Shown piece after piece: positions 37,258 to 45,208 of a stretch of 49,637 bases of DNA (positions within the stretch are counted from its first letter, which is position 1; each line of letters begins with the position of its first letter). Below the pieces are notes generated by a model. The model did not search any database. It was given only the letters and a program-made list of their open reading frames with translations, and had not been told where the DNA came from. The translations under genes and the position numbers were made by a program. The DNA is from Sediminibacterium ginsengisoli (GTDB lineage Bacteria > Bacteroidota > Bacteroidia > Chitinophagales > Chitinophagaceae): positions 1-49,637 of the forward strand of contig CAMBEQ010000017.1 of the NCBI GenBank assembly GCA_945865545.1, read 5' to 3'.

Positions 37258-37827
37258 ATGAACCAAAACAGGGCTTACGAAATAGCATTTGTGGGTCTAA
37301 GACCCGGTTTACACGAGTTAGAATACCGTATTGAGGACAAGTTCTTTGCCGATTTTGGACCACAGGATTTCAGCAATTGCGATACAACTGTTAAACTTAA
37401 ATTAGATAAGAAACAGGGGTTTTTACAATTGCATTTTGACCTAGATGGAAAGATAGACACCCTTTGTGACCGTTGTGGCAACCCCATAACCATTCAACTT
37501 TGGGATGAGTTTAACTTAATTGTTAAACTGGTCGATGACCCTATTACCATGAATAGTCAGGAGGAAGATCCAGATATATTTTATATCGATAAGGGCGAAA
37601 GCCATTTTTCGATTGCTAACTGGATTTTTGAATTCATCAATTTAAGTATCCCCTTACAACATATTTGTAAGGAAAATGAAAAAGGAGAATCTACCTGTAA
37701 TCAAAAAGTAATCGAAACCCTAAAGAAATTTAAAACCAACCAAATTGAAGTGAATAACAAGAATATTTGGAAAGGGTTAGAAAAATTTAAAGGGCTGGAT
37801 GATCCAAAAGAAGCGACCAACAATTAG
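37258..37827 (+). CDS. YceD/DUF177 family protein
   Basis: This 189-residue protein belongs to the YceD family that regularly precedes rpmF. It has the Cys pair CDRC (in DTLCDRCGNPI) and later cysteines in HICKENEKGESTC, suggesting metal binding. In E. coli and plants the family is linked to 23S rRNA accumulation. I chose ATG 37258 (MNQNRAYEIAF) because a further in-frame start at 37219 lies inside the promoter. It is the first gene of an operon: 37 bases to rpmF and then 12 bases to plsX. Confidence 0.9.
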   Translation: MNQNRAYEIAFVGLRPGLHELEYRIEDKFFADFGPQDFSNCDTTVKLKLDKKQGFLQLHFDLDGKIDTLCDRCGNPITIQLWDEFNLIVKLVDDPITMNSQEEDPDIFYIDKGESHFSIANWIFEFINLSIPLQHICKENEKGESTCNQKVIETLKKFKTNQIEVNNKNIWKGLEKFKGLDDPKEATNN

Positions 37828-37864
37828 AAACGAATATTAAATAATAAATTTTAAAACATAAGAG

Positions 37865-38059
37865 ATGCCTAATCCTAAACGCAGACACTCGCAACAACGT
37901 AGCGCTAAAAGAAGAACCCATTATGTAGCTCAAGAAGTTACATTAAGCAAAGATGGTACTACTGGAGAAATCCATGTACGTCATCGCGCACACGTTCAAG
38001 AAGGTAAATTGTATTACAAAGGACTTTTAGTTAGCGAGAAAGCGCCACTAAAAGCTTAA
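37865..38059 (+). CDS. rpmF: Large ribosomal subunit protein bL32
   Basis: This 64-residue basic protein begins MPNPKRRHSQQRSAKRRTHY, as expected for bL32, and lies between yceD and plsX in the usual order. The family often has a four-cysteine zinc ribbon. None is present in this copy, so it is the cysteine-free form common in Bacteroidota. RBS-like GAGATG leads into the start. Confidence 0.96.
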   Translation: MPNPKRRHSQQRSAKRRTHYVAQEVTLSKDGTTGEIHVRHRAHVQEGKLYYKGLLVSEKAPLKA

Positions 38060-38071
38060 TTACCATTTAAG

Positions 38072-39013
38072 ATGAATATTGGCATCGATATGATGGGTGG
38101 TGATTTTGCTCCACTAGAAGCCGTAAAAGGTGTACAACAATATCTATCGCAATCGGATAATCAATTATTTTGTATTGGTGACGAAACCCAGTTGAATCAA
38201 TTGTTTCAACAGCATGGGATTTCCTCACCATTTTTACATTTGGTACATGCCTCTGAAAATATTGGCTACCACGAACATCCTACTAAAGCATTAAAGGAAA
38301 AACCAAATTCATCTATCGCTATTGGCTTTAAATTATTAGCAGCTGGTGAGATTGACGCCTTCCTAAGTGCAGGCAATACAGGCGCCATGCTAGTGGGTGC
38401 CATGTTTAGTATTAAACCTATTAAAGGTGTATTAAGACCCACCATTGCCTCTTTAATGCCTAAGTTAAAAGGTAAAACTGGATTGTTGGTAGATGTTGGA
38501 TTTAATGCAGATTGTAAACCAGAACATTTAAACCAATTTGCCATCTTAGGCAATTTGTATGCAAAGCATATTTTAAATATTTCAGCCCCTAAAGTGGCTT
38601 TATTAAATGTGGGTCAAGAAGAAGGAAAAGGAAATATACTGGCGCAAGCCACCTACCCCCTTTTAAAAGAAAATACAGCTATCCATTTTATTGGTAATGT
38701 AGAAGGGAGAGATGTATTTAATGATAAGGCAGATGTAATTGTTTGTGACGGTTTCACTGGAAATATACTTTTAAAAACAGCCGAAGCCATGTATGATGCC
38801 GCTGTTCATCAAAACTTACAAAACGATTCATTTTTTGGCCGATACCACTTTGAGAATTATGGAGGAACCCCTGTATTAGGTATTAATAAGCCCGTTATTA
38901 TAGGGCATGGTATAAGCAATGCCAAAGCTTTTTATAACATGATTTTGCTTGCCGAAAAAATGATCGATACTAAATTTTGCGAAATCATTACAAGTAATTT
39001 TGAAAATTTATAA
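38072..39013 (+). CDS. plsX: Phosphate acyltransferase PlsX
   Basis: This 313-residue enzyme converts acyl-ACP and phosphate to acyl-phosphate, the acyl donor for PlsY in phospholipid synthesis. Motifs are IGIDMMGGDFAPLEAVKG at the start, ALSAGNTGAMLVGAM-type FLSAGNTGAMLVGA, GLLVDVGFNADCKPEHL and VCDGFTGNILLKTAEAM. The start is ATG 38072, 12 bases after rpmF. The 105-base downstream gap contains a weak AGCTTT/AAAGCT arm pair but no convincing terminator. Confidence 0.96.
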   Translation: MNIGIDMMGGDFAPLEAVKGVQQYLSQSDNQLFCIGDETQLNQLFQQHGISSPFLHLVHASENIGYHEHPTKALKEKPNSSIAIGFKLLAAGEIDAFLSAGNTGAMLVGAMFSIKPIKGVLRPTIASLMPKLKGKTGLLVDVGFNADCKPEHLNQFAILGNLYAKHILNISAPKVALLNVGQEEGKGNILAQATYPLLKENTAIHFIGNVEGRDVFNDKADVIVCDGFTGNILLKTAEAMYDAAVHQNLQNDSFFGRYHFENYGGTPVLGINKPVIIGHGISNAKAFYNMILLAEKMIDTKFCEIITSNFENL

Positions 39014-39118
39014 GCTTTCTTCTTCCCTCTTTTTTATTTTAAAAAGCTGAATTACTTTCTACCCCTTTTCTTATTAATTAGCTTAATTTTACTAACACAA
39101 TAAATAGTACAACCCCCA

Positions 39119-40093
39119 ATGTGGTTAAATAATATTTTAGAAACGATTGGCAAGACTCCTTTAATTAGATTGAATAAAATAACAGCTGCTATTCCAGCTA
39201 CTATTTTAGCCAAGGTTGATTACTTTAATCCAGGTAATTCTATTAAAGATAGAATGGCACTTAAAATGGTAGAAGTGGCTGAAGCCGAAGGCAAATTAAA
39301 ACCAGGGGGCACAATCATAGAATGTACCAGCGGGAACACAGGTATGGGATTGGCTTTGGTGGCCATCGTAAAAGGGTATAAATGTATTTTTACTACGACC
39401 GACAAACAGAGTAAAGAAAAAATGGACATACTAAGAGCAGTAGGCGCAGAAGTAATTGTATGTCCTACTAATGTAGCACCAGAAGATCCAAAAAGTTATT
39501 ACTCTGTTGCAAGAAAACTAGCGGCAGAAACACCGAATTCTTTTTTCTTTAATCAATATGATAATTTAGCTAATCGTCAAGCTCATTATGAAAGTACTGG
39601 GCCTGAAATTTGGAATCAAACCGAAGGAAAAATTACCCATTTGGTTTGTACTGCTGGCACAGGGGGCACAATTACAGGTACAGCTACTTATTTAAAAGAA
39701 CAAAATCCAAATATAAAAATATGGGCCATTGATCCTATTGGTTCCTTATTGACTCATTACTTTGAAACAGGCATTGAAGATCATGCTTATGTGCAGCCTT
39801 ATATTGCAGAAGGGTTTGGTGAAGATTTTATTCCAAAAAATTATGACATGTCTGTGATTGATCATTTTGAACAAGTATCAGATAAAGAGGGTGCTTTAAT
39901 GACCCGTCGATTGGCTAAGGAGGAAGGTTTATTTTGTGGCTATAGCGCTGGAAGTTGTTTACAAGGATTACTTCAGCTTAAAGAGCAATTAAAGCCTTCA
40001 GATATTGTAGTTTGTATTTTACATGATCATGGTAGCAGGTATGTTGGAAAAGTATTCAACGACGATTGGATGAAAAGCAATGGATTCCTTTAA
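39119..40093 (+). CDS. Cystathionine beta-synthase-like / cysteine synthase family PLP enzyme
   Basis: This 324-residue PLP-dependent enzyme of fold type II has the PLP lysine in NSIKDRMA, the Asn-loop SGNTGMGLA, the phosphate-binding GTGGTITG and a C-terminal YSAGSCLQG. Some stretches (FFNQYDNLANRQAHYESTGPEIW and EGFGEDFIP) are closer to the catalytic core of cystathionine beta-synthase than to CysK/CysM. The CBS regulatory domains are missing. It may make cystathionine from serine and homocysteine, or cysteine. The gene has its own 105-base upstream region. The start is ATG 39119. Confidence 0.82.
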   Translation: MWLNNILETIGKTPLIRLNKITAAIPATILAKVDYFNPGNSIKDRMALKMVEVAEAEGKLKPGGTIIECTSGNTGMGLALVAIVKGYKCIFTTTDKQSKEKMDILRAVGAEVIVCPTNVAPEDPKSYYSVARKLAAETPNSFFFNQYDNLANRQAHYESTGPEIWNQTEGKITHLVCTAGTGGTITGTATYLKEQNPNIKIWAIDPIGSLLTHYFETGIEDHAYVQPYIAEGFGEDFIPKNYDMSVIDHFEQVSDKEGALMTRRLAKEEGLFCGYSAGSCLQGLLQLKEQLKPSDIVVCILHDHGSRYVGKVFNDDWMKSNGFL

Positions 40094-40195
40094 CCGTTTT
40101 ATTCCCAACCTAAATGTGTGTATCCCTTAAGTTTTTGGGGATTATTTCTACTTACTAAATGCTATTAGGCTAACATTCGTTTGGGGCATAAATTG

Positions 40196-40203
40196 TATAT
40201 TTG
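40196..40203 (+). promoter_or_regulatory. -7 box TATATTTG upstream of fba
   Basis: It matches TAnnTTTG and lies 18 bases before the ATG at 40222. A TTTG (40180-40183) is present but too close for a -33 box. Confidence 0.5.
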
Positions 40204-40221
40204 CAACTTAATAATTAAACT

Positions 40222-41289
40222 ATGAGTAAGTACCGAGCAGGCGTTTTATTTGGCAAAGAACTTGAAACATTATACAATGATGCGAAGAACAATAAATTTG
40301 CCATTCCAGCAGTGAATACCACTGGAACCGATACCATTAATGCAGCCATAGAAACAGCTGCTAAAGTGAACTCTCCTATTATTATTCAATTTTCAAATGG
40401 GGGTGCTCAATTTATAGCTGGAAAGGGTATGCCTAATGATAATTTACAAGCCAATATCCAAGGGGCTATTGCAGGTGCCTTACACGTTCATCAAGTAGCT
40501 CAATTTTATAATGTACCAGTGGTATTACATACCGATCACGCTTCCAAAAAATGGTTGCCTTGGATTAGCGCATTAATTGATGCTGGTGAGCAATTTAAAA
40601 AAGAAAAAGGGCAACCTTTATTTAGTTCCCATATGTTGGATTTATCTGAAGAAAGTTTAGAAGAAAATATTCAAACTTCCGTTGAATTTTATAAAAGAAT
40701 GGCTCCACTTGGAATGAGTATTGAAATTGAATTAGGTGTAACTGGTGGAGAAGAAGATGGAGTAGACAATAGTAATGTGGATAATGATAAATTATATACG
40801 CAACCAGAACATGTTGAATACGCCTATACGGAGTTAAGTAAAGTGGGTAATTTATTTACTGTAGCTGCTGCTTTTGGAAATGTACATGGTGTATACAAAC
40901 CAGGCAATGTTGAATTAAGACCTGATATTTTAAACAATAGTCAAGTACATATCCAGAAAAAATTAAACACTGCAGAAAAGCCAGTGTATTTTGTATTTCA
41001 TGGCGGTTCTGGTTCCCCTCAAAATCAAATTAGAGAAGCCATTGGTTATGGGGCAATAAAAATGAATTTAGATACCGATTTACAATGGGCATTCTGGGAA
41101 GGGATCTTAAGCTATTACAAAAAAAATGAAGCCTTTTTACAAGCACAATTAGGCAATCCAGAAGGGGCAGATAAGCCAAATAAAAAATATTACGACCCCA
41201 GAGTTTGGCTAAGAAAAGGGGAAGAATCTTTTATCAAACGCCTGGAAACAGCTTTTGATGACCTAAACTGCATTGGCAGAAACGCTTAA
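40222..41289 (+). CDS. fba: Class II fructose-bisphosphate aldolase
   Basis: This 355-residue zinc aldolase splits fructose-1,6-bisphosphate to DHAP and glyceraldehyde-3-phosphate in glycolysis. Zinc and catalytic motifs are VVLHTDHASKKW, SIEIELGVTGGEEDG, NVHGVYKPGNV, FHGGSGSP and the substrate-phosphate loop AIKMNLDTDLQWAFWEG. The length and the insert pattern fit the class IIA (E. coli FbaA) type. It is a single-gene unit with a -7 box in front and a strong terminator behind. Confidence 0.96.
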   Translation: MSKYRAGVLFGKELETLYNDAKNNKFAIPAVNTTGTDTINAAIETAAKVNSPIIIQFSNGGAQFIAGKGMPNDNLQANIQGAIAGALHVHQVAQFYNVPVVLHTDHASKKWLPWISALIDAGEQFKKEKGQPLFSSHMLDLSEESLEENIQTSVEFYKRMAPLGMSIEIELGVTGGEEDGVDNSNVDNDKLYTQPEHVEYAYTELSKVGNLFTVAAAFGNVHGVYKPGNVELRPDILNNSQVHIQKKLNTAEKPVYFVFHGGSGSPQNQIREAIGYGAIKMNLDTDLQWAFWEGILSYYKKNEAFLQAQLGNPEGADKPNKKYYDPRVWLRKGEESFIKRLETAFDDLNCIGRNA

Positions 41290-41302
41290 ACAAAATTTTA
41301 AC

Positions 41303-41337
41303 ATAGTCACCCTAATACTTAAAAAGGGTGACTATTT
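41303..41337 (+). terminator. Intrinsic terminator of fba
   Basis: A perfect 10-bp stem, ATAGTCACCC (41303-41312) and GGGTGACTAT (41326-41335), is followed by an AT-rich run with short T stretches. It lies 13 bases past the fba stop. Confidence 0.85.
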
Positions 41338-41379
41338 ATTTTTTAATAACTTCATGTAAGATTAAACGATTACTTAACT

Positions 41380-42297
41380 ATGAAAAATAGAGAAGAAGAT
41401 ATTGAAGTCAACTTAACTGGGGAAGAAACAACAGGTTCAGAAGCAAGTAAATCGAGATGGTTTAAAAGAAAAAGAAAAGGGATTACCACTTCAACAGCGG
41501 ATAAAAAAGAAACCCCTGAAGGGCTTTGGACTAAATGCCCTTCTTGCAATCATATTTGTACTAGTTCTGAATTAAAAGAAAACTTATTTATTTGTGGCAA
41601 GTGTAATTTTCATCACCGTATTGGTAGCGATGAATATTTTGATATTTTGTTTGATGAAAGCAATTTCACCGAACTTTTTGATACAATAAAAAGTAAAGAC
41701 GCGCTTAACTTTACCGATTTAAAAAACTACCAAAAACGTTTAGATGAAATTCATGCAAAAACGGATTTGAAAGATTCTATGCGCGTCGCAGTAGGTAAAA
41801 TCAACGGAGAAGAAATAGTCGTTGCTTGTATGGACTTTGAATTTATTGGCGGTTCCTTAGGAAGTGTGATGGGTGAAAAATTTAGCCGAGCAGTAGATTA
41901 TTGCATACAACATCAACTACCCTATTTGGTAATAAGTAAAAGTGGTGGGGCACGTATGATGGAAAGTGCATTTAGCTTGATGCAGTTAGCAAAAACAAGT
42001 GGTAAATTATCTCAGTTAAGTGATGCCAAATTGCCTTTTATTTCCCTGCTTACCGATCCAACCTTTGGCGGAATTTCAGCAAGCTTTGGAATGTTAGGAG
42101 ATATCAATATCGCAGAACCAGGGGCACTAATAGGTTTTGCTGGTCCTAGAGTTATTAAAGAAACCATTAAAAAAGACTTACCGGACGGATTCCAAAGAAG
42201 TGAATTTTTATTAGAACATGGCTTCTTGGACTTTATAGTGGATAGAAAAGATTTAAAAAATAAATTATCAGAAGTGGCGTTTCTCTTTAGAAACTAA
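41380..42297 (+). CDS. accD: Acetyl-CoA carboxylase carboxyltransferase subunit beta
   Basis: This 305-residue subunit joins AccA to move carboxyl groups from biotin to acetyl-CoA, giving malonyl-CoA. The four-cysteine zinc ribbon is Cys53, Cys56, Cys72 and Cys75 (CPSC...CGKC), and the crotonase-fold core has [48 protein letters not shown] and GPRVIKETI. The first 48 residues are charged and variable, as is common. The start is ATG 41380. The region after it is the insertion with the hydrolase gene; accA is not here. Confidence 0.96.
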   Translation: MKNREEDIEVNLTGEETTGSEASKSRWFKRKRKGITTSTADKKETPEGLWTKCPSCNHICTSSELKENLFICGKCNFHHRIGSDEYFDILFDESNFTELFDTIKSKDALNFTDLKNYQKRLDEIHAKTDLKDSMRVAVGKINGEEIVVACMDFEFIGGSLGSVMGEKFSRAVDYCIQHQLPYLVISKSGGARMMESAFSLMQLAKTSGKLSQLSDAKLPFISLLTDPTFGGISASFGMLGDINIAEPGALIGFAGPRVIKETIKKDLPDGFQRSEFLLEHGFLDFIVDRKDLKNKLSEVAFLFRN

Positions 42298-42314
42298 TCC
42301 ATTTAGGAAGTCAG

Positions 42315-42329
42315 TATAATACTCCCCAA
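42315..42329 (-). repeat. 15-bp repeat, left end (inverted copy)
   Basis: TATAATACTCCCCAA is the reverse complement of the copies at 42384 and 44513 with one difference. It begins 18 bases after the accD stop. Confidence 0.85.
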
Positions 42330-42383
42330 ATTTCGTAAAGTACTTAATATAGAAAATAGTACATTTAAAAACCTATCCAAAGA

Positions 42384-42398
42384 TTGGGGAGTATCATA
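42384..42398 (+). repeat. 15-bp repeat, internal copy
   Basis: TTGGGGAGTATCATA is identical to the copy at 44513-44527. With the left copy it forms an inverted pair spaced by 54 bases. Confidence 0.85.
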
Positions 42399-42627
42399 TT
42401 AGTTGCTGAAACACTAAATTGGTAGTATTGGAAAATCAAAATAAAGGTGTAAGTTACAATAAGTCTATAGGTTTTCTTAAATAGCTGGTCACTATCAGTC
42501 ACCCAGCATACCGGATTTGGGTGGAGTCATTTTATGGCTGGTATAAACTAGTTATAGACAAGCATGGACGACTTGAAATTATTTTGAAAAAAATTTAGAT
42601 TTATATATTTATTAAACGAATTTAATT

Positions 42628-44151
42628 ATGCGTAGATTAATACTATTATTGACAGTCCTTTTATCATTTTTGAGTATTTCAGCTCAAAACAAAGTTGAAA
42701 GATGGCGTATTTATGAGATTTCACTTAACGGGGACTCAAACGGTAATCCTTTTACTGATGTACAACTAAGTGCTACATTTTCAAATGGTGAGCATTTAAA
42801 AACAGTTTCGGGCTTTTATGACGGAAATGGAATATATAAAATCCGCTTTATGCCTCAAATTACTGGTTCATGGACCTATACCACGTCAAGTAATTCAAAG
42901 GCACTTCAAAATAAAAAAGGCAAATTTGAATGCTATTCAAATACCGAAACCAATCACGGGCCAGTAGTAGTAAAAAATACTTTCAACTTTGCTTATGCTG
43001 ATGGCAAGCCTCATTATTCCTTTGGTACAACATGCTATGGCTGGGTACATCAAGGCGATAGCCTTGCTTCATTGACTTTGAAAACTCTTGCAAATGGTTA
43101 TTTCAATAAAATGCGCATGTGTATTTTCCCAAAAGACTATGATTGGAATAAGAATGAGCCTGCTTTGTATCCATTTGAAGGAAAGCCTTTAACTGATTGG
43201 GATTACACCAAATTTAACCCTGAATATTTTCAAAATATTGAAAAAAGGATAGAGCAATTGGATTCACTTGGCATTGAAGCCGATTTAATTATTTTCCATC
43301 CTTATGATCGCTGGGGCTTCAAAAAAATGGACAGAAAAACCAATGATTTCTATATCAATTATATCATTGCCCGATTTGCAGCTTATAAAAATGTATGGTG
43401 GAGTATGGCCAATGAATATGATTTTATGAATGAAAAGAAAATGGACGACTGGACCCATTTCATAAAATTGTTTGCCGAAAAAGACCCTTACAATCATCTA
43501 CGTAGCATTCACAATGGTACAAAAATATTTGATCACACAAACCCACTACTTTCGCATGCCAGCATTCAGAATGACGAAACCTTCAAAGCTAAGGAACTGA
43601 GGCTGAAATATAAAAAACCGATAATCTATGATGAATGCCGTTACGAAGGAAATATAAATTGGTCATGGGGAAATTTAACAGCAGAAGAGATGGTGAACAA
43701 ATTTTGGCGTGGTATAACAAATGGCGGTTTTGTTGGGCACGGAGAAACTTATGTTAACGAAAGCTCAGTTAAAAGGGGTTTTAAATCGCAGGATATTTTG
43801 TGGTGGTCTAAGGGTGGTGTACTAAGAGGACAAAGTCACGAAAGAATTAAATTTTTAAAGAATATAATTGAAACTGCACCTGGCTATCTAACTCCTGTAG
43901 TTAATTTTGAATCGTGGATGCCTTATTCTGCTGTTTCTTACAAAGACGAATATTTTCTGAACTATTATAACATGGATCAGCCACTCAGCCAAATTGTGAA
44001 CTTACCCGAAAAGTCAAAATATTTGGTTGAAATTATTAATGCCTGGGATATGACAATTACACCTGTGAATGGCGAATTTAGCGGTAAAAGTTTAATTCAA
44101 TTACCACAAAAACCGTTTACTGCTTTGCGTATCACTAAAATAAGTAAGTAG
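42628..44151 (+). CDS. Secreted DUF5060/DUF4038-type glycoside hydrolase
   Basis: This 507-residue exported enzyme has a signal peptide ending near residue 20 (SFLSISAQ). Residues 21-103 form a DUF5060 beta-sandwich (VERWRIYEISLNG, SGSWTY-like TGSWTYTTSS). A (beta/alpha)8 barrel of the DUF4038/apiosidase-like type covers about 115-410, with likely catalytic Glu263 (WWSMANEYDF) and Glu336 (IIYDECRYEG). A small C-terminal beta domain (DUF5605-like) covers about 420-507. Relatives act on plant glycans such as apiose-containing pectin; the substrate here is unknown. By eye its leucine codons are more mixed (CTT, TTG) than in neighbours that favour TTA. It lies within the repeat-bounded segment. 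Confidence 0.85.
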   Translation: MRRLILLLTVLLSFLSISAQNKVERWRIYEISLNGDSNGNPFTDVQLSATFSNGEHLKTVSGFYDGNGIYKIRFMPQITGSWTYTTSSNSKALQNKKGKFECYSNTETNHGPVVVKNTFNFAYADGKPHYSFGTTCYGWVHQGDSLASLTLKTLANGYFNKMRMCIFPKDYDWNKNEPALYPFEGKPLTDWDYTKFNPEYFQNIEKRIEQLDSLGIEADLIIFHPYDRWGFKKMDRKTNDFYINYIIARFAAYKNVWWSMANEYDFMNEKKMDDWTHFIKLFAEKDPYNHLRSIHNGTKIFDHTNPLLSHASIQNDETFKAKELRLKYKKPIIYDECRYEGNINWSWGNLTAEEMVNKFWRGITNGGFVGHGETYVNESSVKRGFKSQDILWWSKGGVLRGQSHERIKFLKNIIETAPGYLTPVVNFESWMPYSAVSYKDEYFLNYYNMDQPLSQIVNLPEKSKYLVEIINAWDMTITPVNGEFSGKSLIQLPQKPFTALRITKISK

Positions 44152-44512
44152 TTTTATGTTTGATTATTCAAAATTATAAAATTCACGCAAGTTGCCCTAC
44201 TTGATTACGCCATATAAAATACCGCTATGCTCATAAAAAATAGCCCAAGCTGCTTATTGCAACCAGTGCTTTTGTTGTTGTTAAATTCTCCGAATTACCA
44301 GTCCCAATTGCTGTATACTTTCATTTTGTGATGTAAATCTACTTGTTGCCAACTAAATACATTGTTTAATTCAATAATTGAAAATATTATTCGCCAAACT
44401 ATTAAGTGTGGATCCTTATGGATAGTAATTCCTGTCTTATTCAGGAATTAATACTTGAAACATAAAAGCACTTTCAAATTCGTCTATAATTATATCTTTA
44501 AAAATTAATAAC

Positions 44513-44527
44513 TTGGGGAGTATCATA
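44513..44527 (+). repeat. 15-bp repeat, right end
   Basis: TTGGGGAGTATCATA matches the internal copy at 42384-42398 exactly and is the inverted partner of the left end at 42315-42329. Confidence 0.85.
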
Positions 44528-44540
44528 CGTTATTTAATCC

Positions 44541-44548
44541 TATTTTTG
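44541..44548 (+). promoter_or_regulatory. -7 box TATTTTTG upstream of smpB
   Basis: It matches TAnnTTTG. A start point a few bases downstream would fall inside the hairpin at 44550-44574. No TTG is found at the ideal -33 spacing. Confidence 0.4.
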
Positions 44549-44549
44549 T

Positions 44550-44580
44550 TCCCGGCACTAGATCAGTTCCGGGATTTTTT
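44550..44580 (+). terminator. Terminator-like hairpin abutting the smpB start codon
   Basis: TCCCGG (44550-44555) pairs with CCGGGA (44569-44574), with a small inner ACT/AGT pair, followed by six T that end right at the ATG at 44581. It may stop read-through from upstream or act as a leader attenuator. Confidence 0.6.
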
Positions 44581-45045
44581 ATGGCTAAATCGAAAGCAGT
44601 TCAAGTAAAAGAATTAAACAATAGGCAAGCCTATTTTAATTACCACATAGAAGATAAATATGAGGCAGGCATAGTATTGCTTGGAACGGAAGTGAAATCG
44701 ATCAGAGAGGGCAAGGTTAGTTTCAATGACTCTTTTTGTATGTTTGATAAAGGAGAACTTTGGGTGAGAGGTTTATTCATTAACGCTTATTCCCATGGCA
44801 ATGCCAACAACCATATCGAAGTACATGACCGCAAATTATTGTTGCAAAAAAGAGAGCTTGAAAAGTTAGAAACCAAAGTAAAAGAAAAAGGCTATTCCAT
44901 TATTCCTTTAAGAATATTCTTTAATGAAAAACGATTTGCTAAAGTAGAGATTGGCGTAGGCAAGGGTAAAAAAGAGTTTGATAAACGAGAAACCATCAAA
45001 ACCCGCGACGTTGACAAAGAGATTAAACGTTTACTGAAGCGCTAA
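44581..45045 (+). CDS. smpB: SsrA-binding protein SmpB
   Basis: This 154-residue protein brings tmRNA to stalled ribosomes. It shows NRQAYFNYHIEDKYEAGIVLLGTEVKSIREGKVSFNDSFC, SHGNANNHIEVHDRKLLLQKRE and a basic C-terminal tail (GKGKKEFDKRETIKTRDVDKEIKRLLKR) that enters the mRNA channel. The start ATG 44581 gives a normal N-terminus; there is no other in-frame Met nearby. Its upstream DNA is unusual, since a terminator-like hairpin touches the start codon. The ssrA gene is not in the window. Confidence 0.96.
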   Translation: MAKSKAVQVKELNNRQAYFNYHIEDKYEAGIVLLGTEVKSIREGKVSFNDSFCMFDKGELWVRGLFINAYSHGNANNHIEVHDRKLLLQKRELEKLETKVKEKGYSIIPLRIFFNEKRFAKVEIGVGKGKKEFDKRETIKTRDVDKEIKRLLKR

Positions 45046-45087
45046 AGCTAGTTATGTATTTAACGTTCATTAATGTAAATGGCTTCA

Positions 45088-45179
45088 ATTATTTAAAAAA
45101 AATAAATGCTATGCCGAGCGAATATTGTGAGCGAAGCGATCTGAGAGCCGAGGTATAGGTGTTTATTCTTTTAAATAAT
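45088..45179. repeat. Long imperfect stem-loop between convergent genes
   Basis: The left arm ATTATTTAAAAAAAATAAA (45088-45106) plus CTATGCC pairs with GGTATAG (45152-45158) plus TTTATTCTTTTAAATAAT (45162-45179), about 25 paired bases. The loop holds GTGAGCGAAGCGATCTGAGAG. It lies between smpB and a convergent gene, so it could serve as a bidirectional terminator. Confidence 0.7.
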
Positions 45180-45208
45180 CAAGATATTAGAACCTCCTGT
45201 TGACTATA

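Larger units (their letters stand above)
42298..42627. other. Non-coding region between accD and the hydrolase gene
   Basis: These 330 bases have no plausible ORF. They hold the inverted pair of 15-bp repeats (42315-42329 and 42384-42398). At about 42494-42540 they also hold a more GC-rich block containing CACCCA/TGGGTG arms and the string ACCGGATTTGGGTGGAGTCA. The last 80 bases are AT-rich and probably carry the promoter of the hydrolase gene. Confidence 0.7.
42315..44527. mobile_element. Candidate decayed or non-autonomous element with glycoside hydrolase cargo
   Basis: The segment is bounded by TATAATACTCCCCAA on the left and TTGGGGAGTATCATA on the right, which are inverted repeats matching at 14 of 15 bases. 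A third, exact copy of the right end lies inside at 42384. The segment sits between accD and smpB, holds one gene on the plus strand and long non-coding flanks, and has no transposase. No clear target-site duplication is visible outside the ends. Mobility is inferred from the repeats alone. Confidence 0.45.
44152..44580. other. Non-coding region between the hydrolase gene and smpB
   Basis: These 429 bases have stop codons in all frames and no credible gene. They contain a stem-loop AATTCCTG-N7-CAGGAATT at 44427-44449, which may end the hydrolase transcript. The right 15-bp repeat at 44513-44527 follows. The last 53 bases hold a -7 box and a terminator-like hairpin before smpB. Confidence 0.7.
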
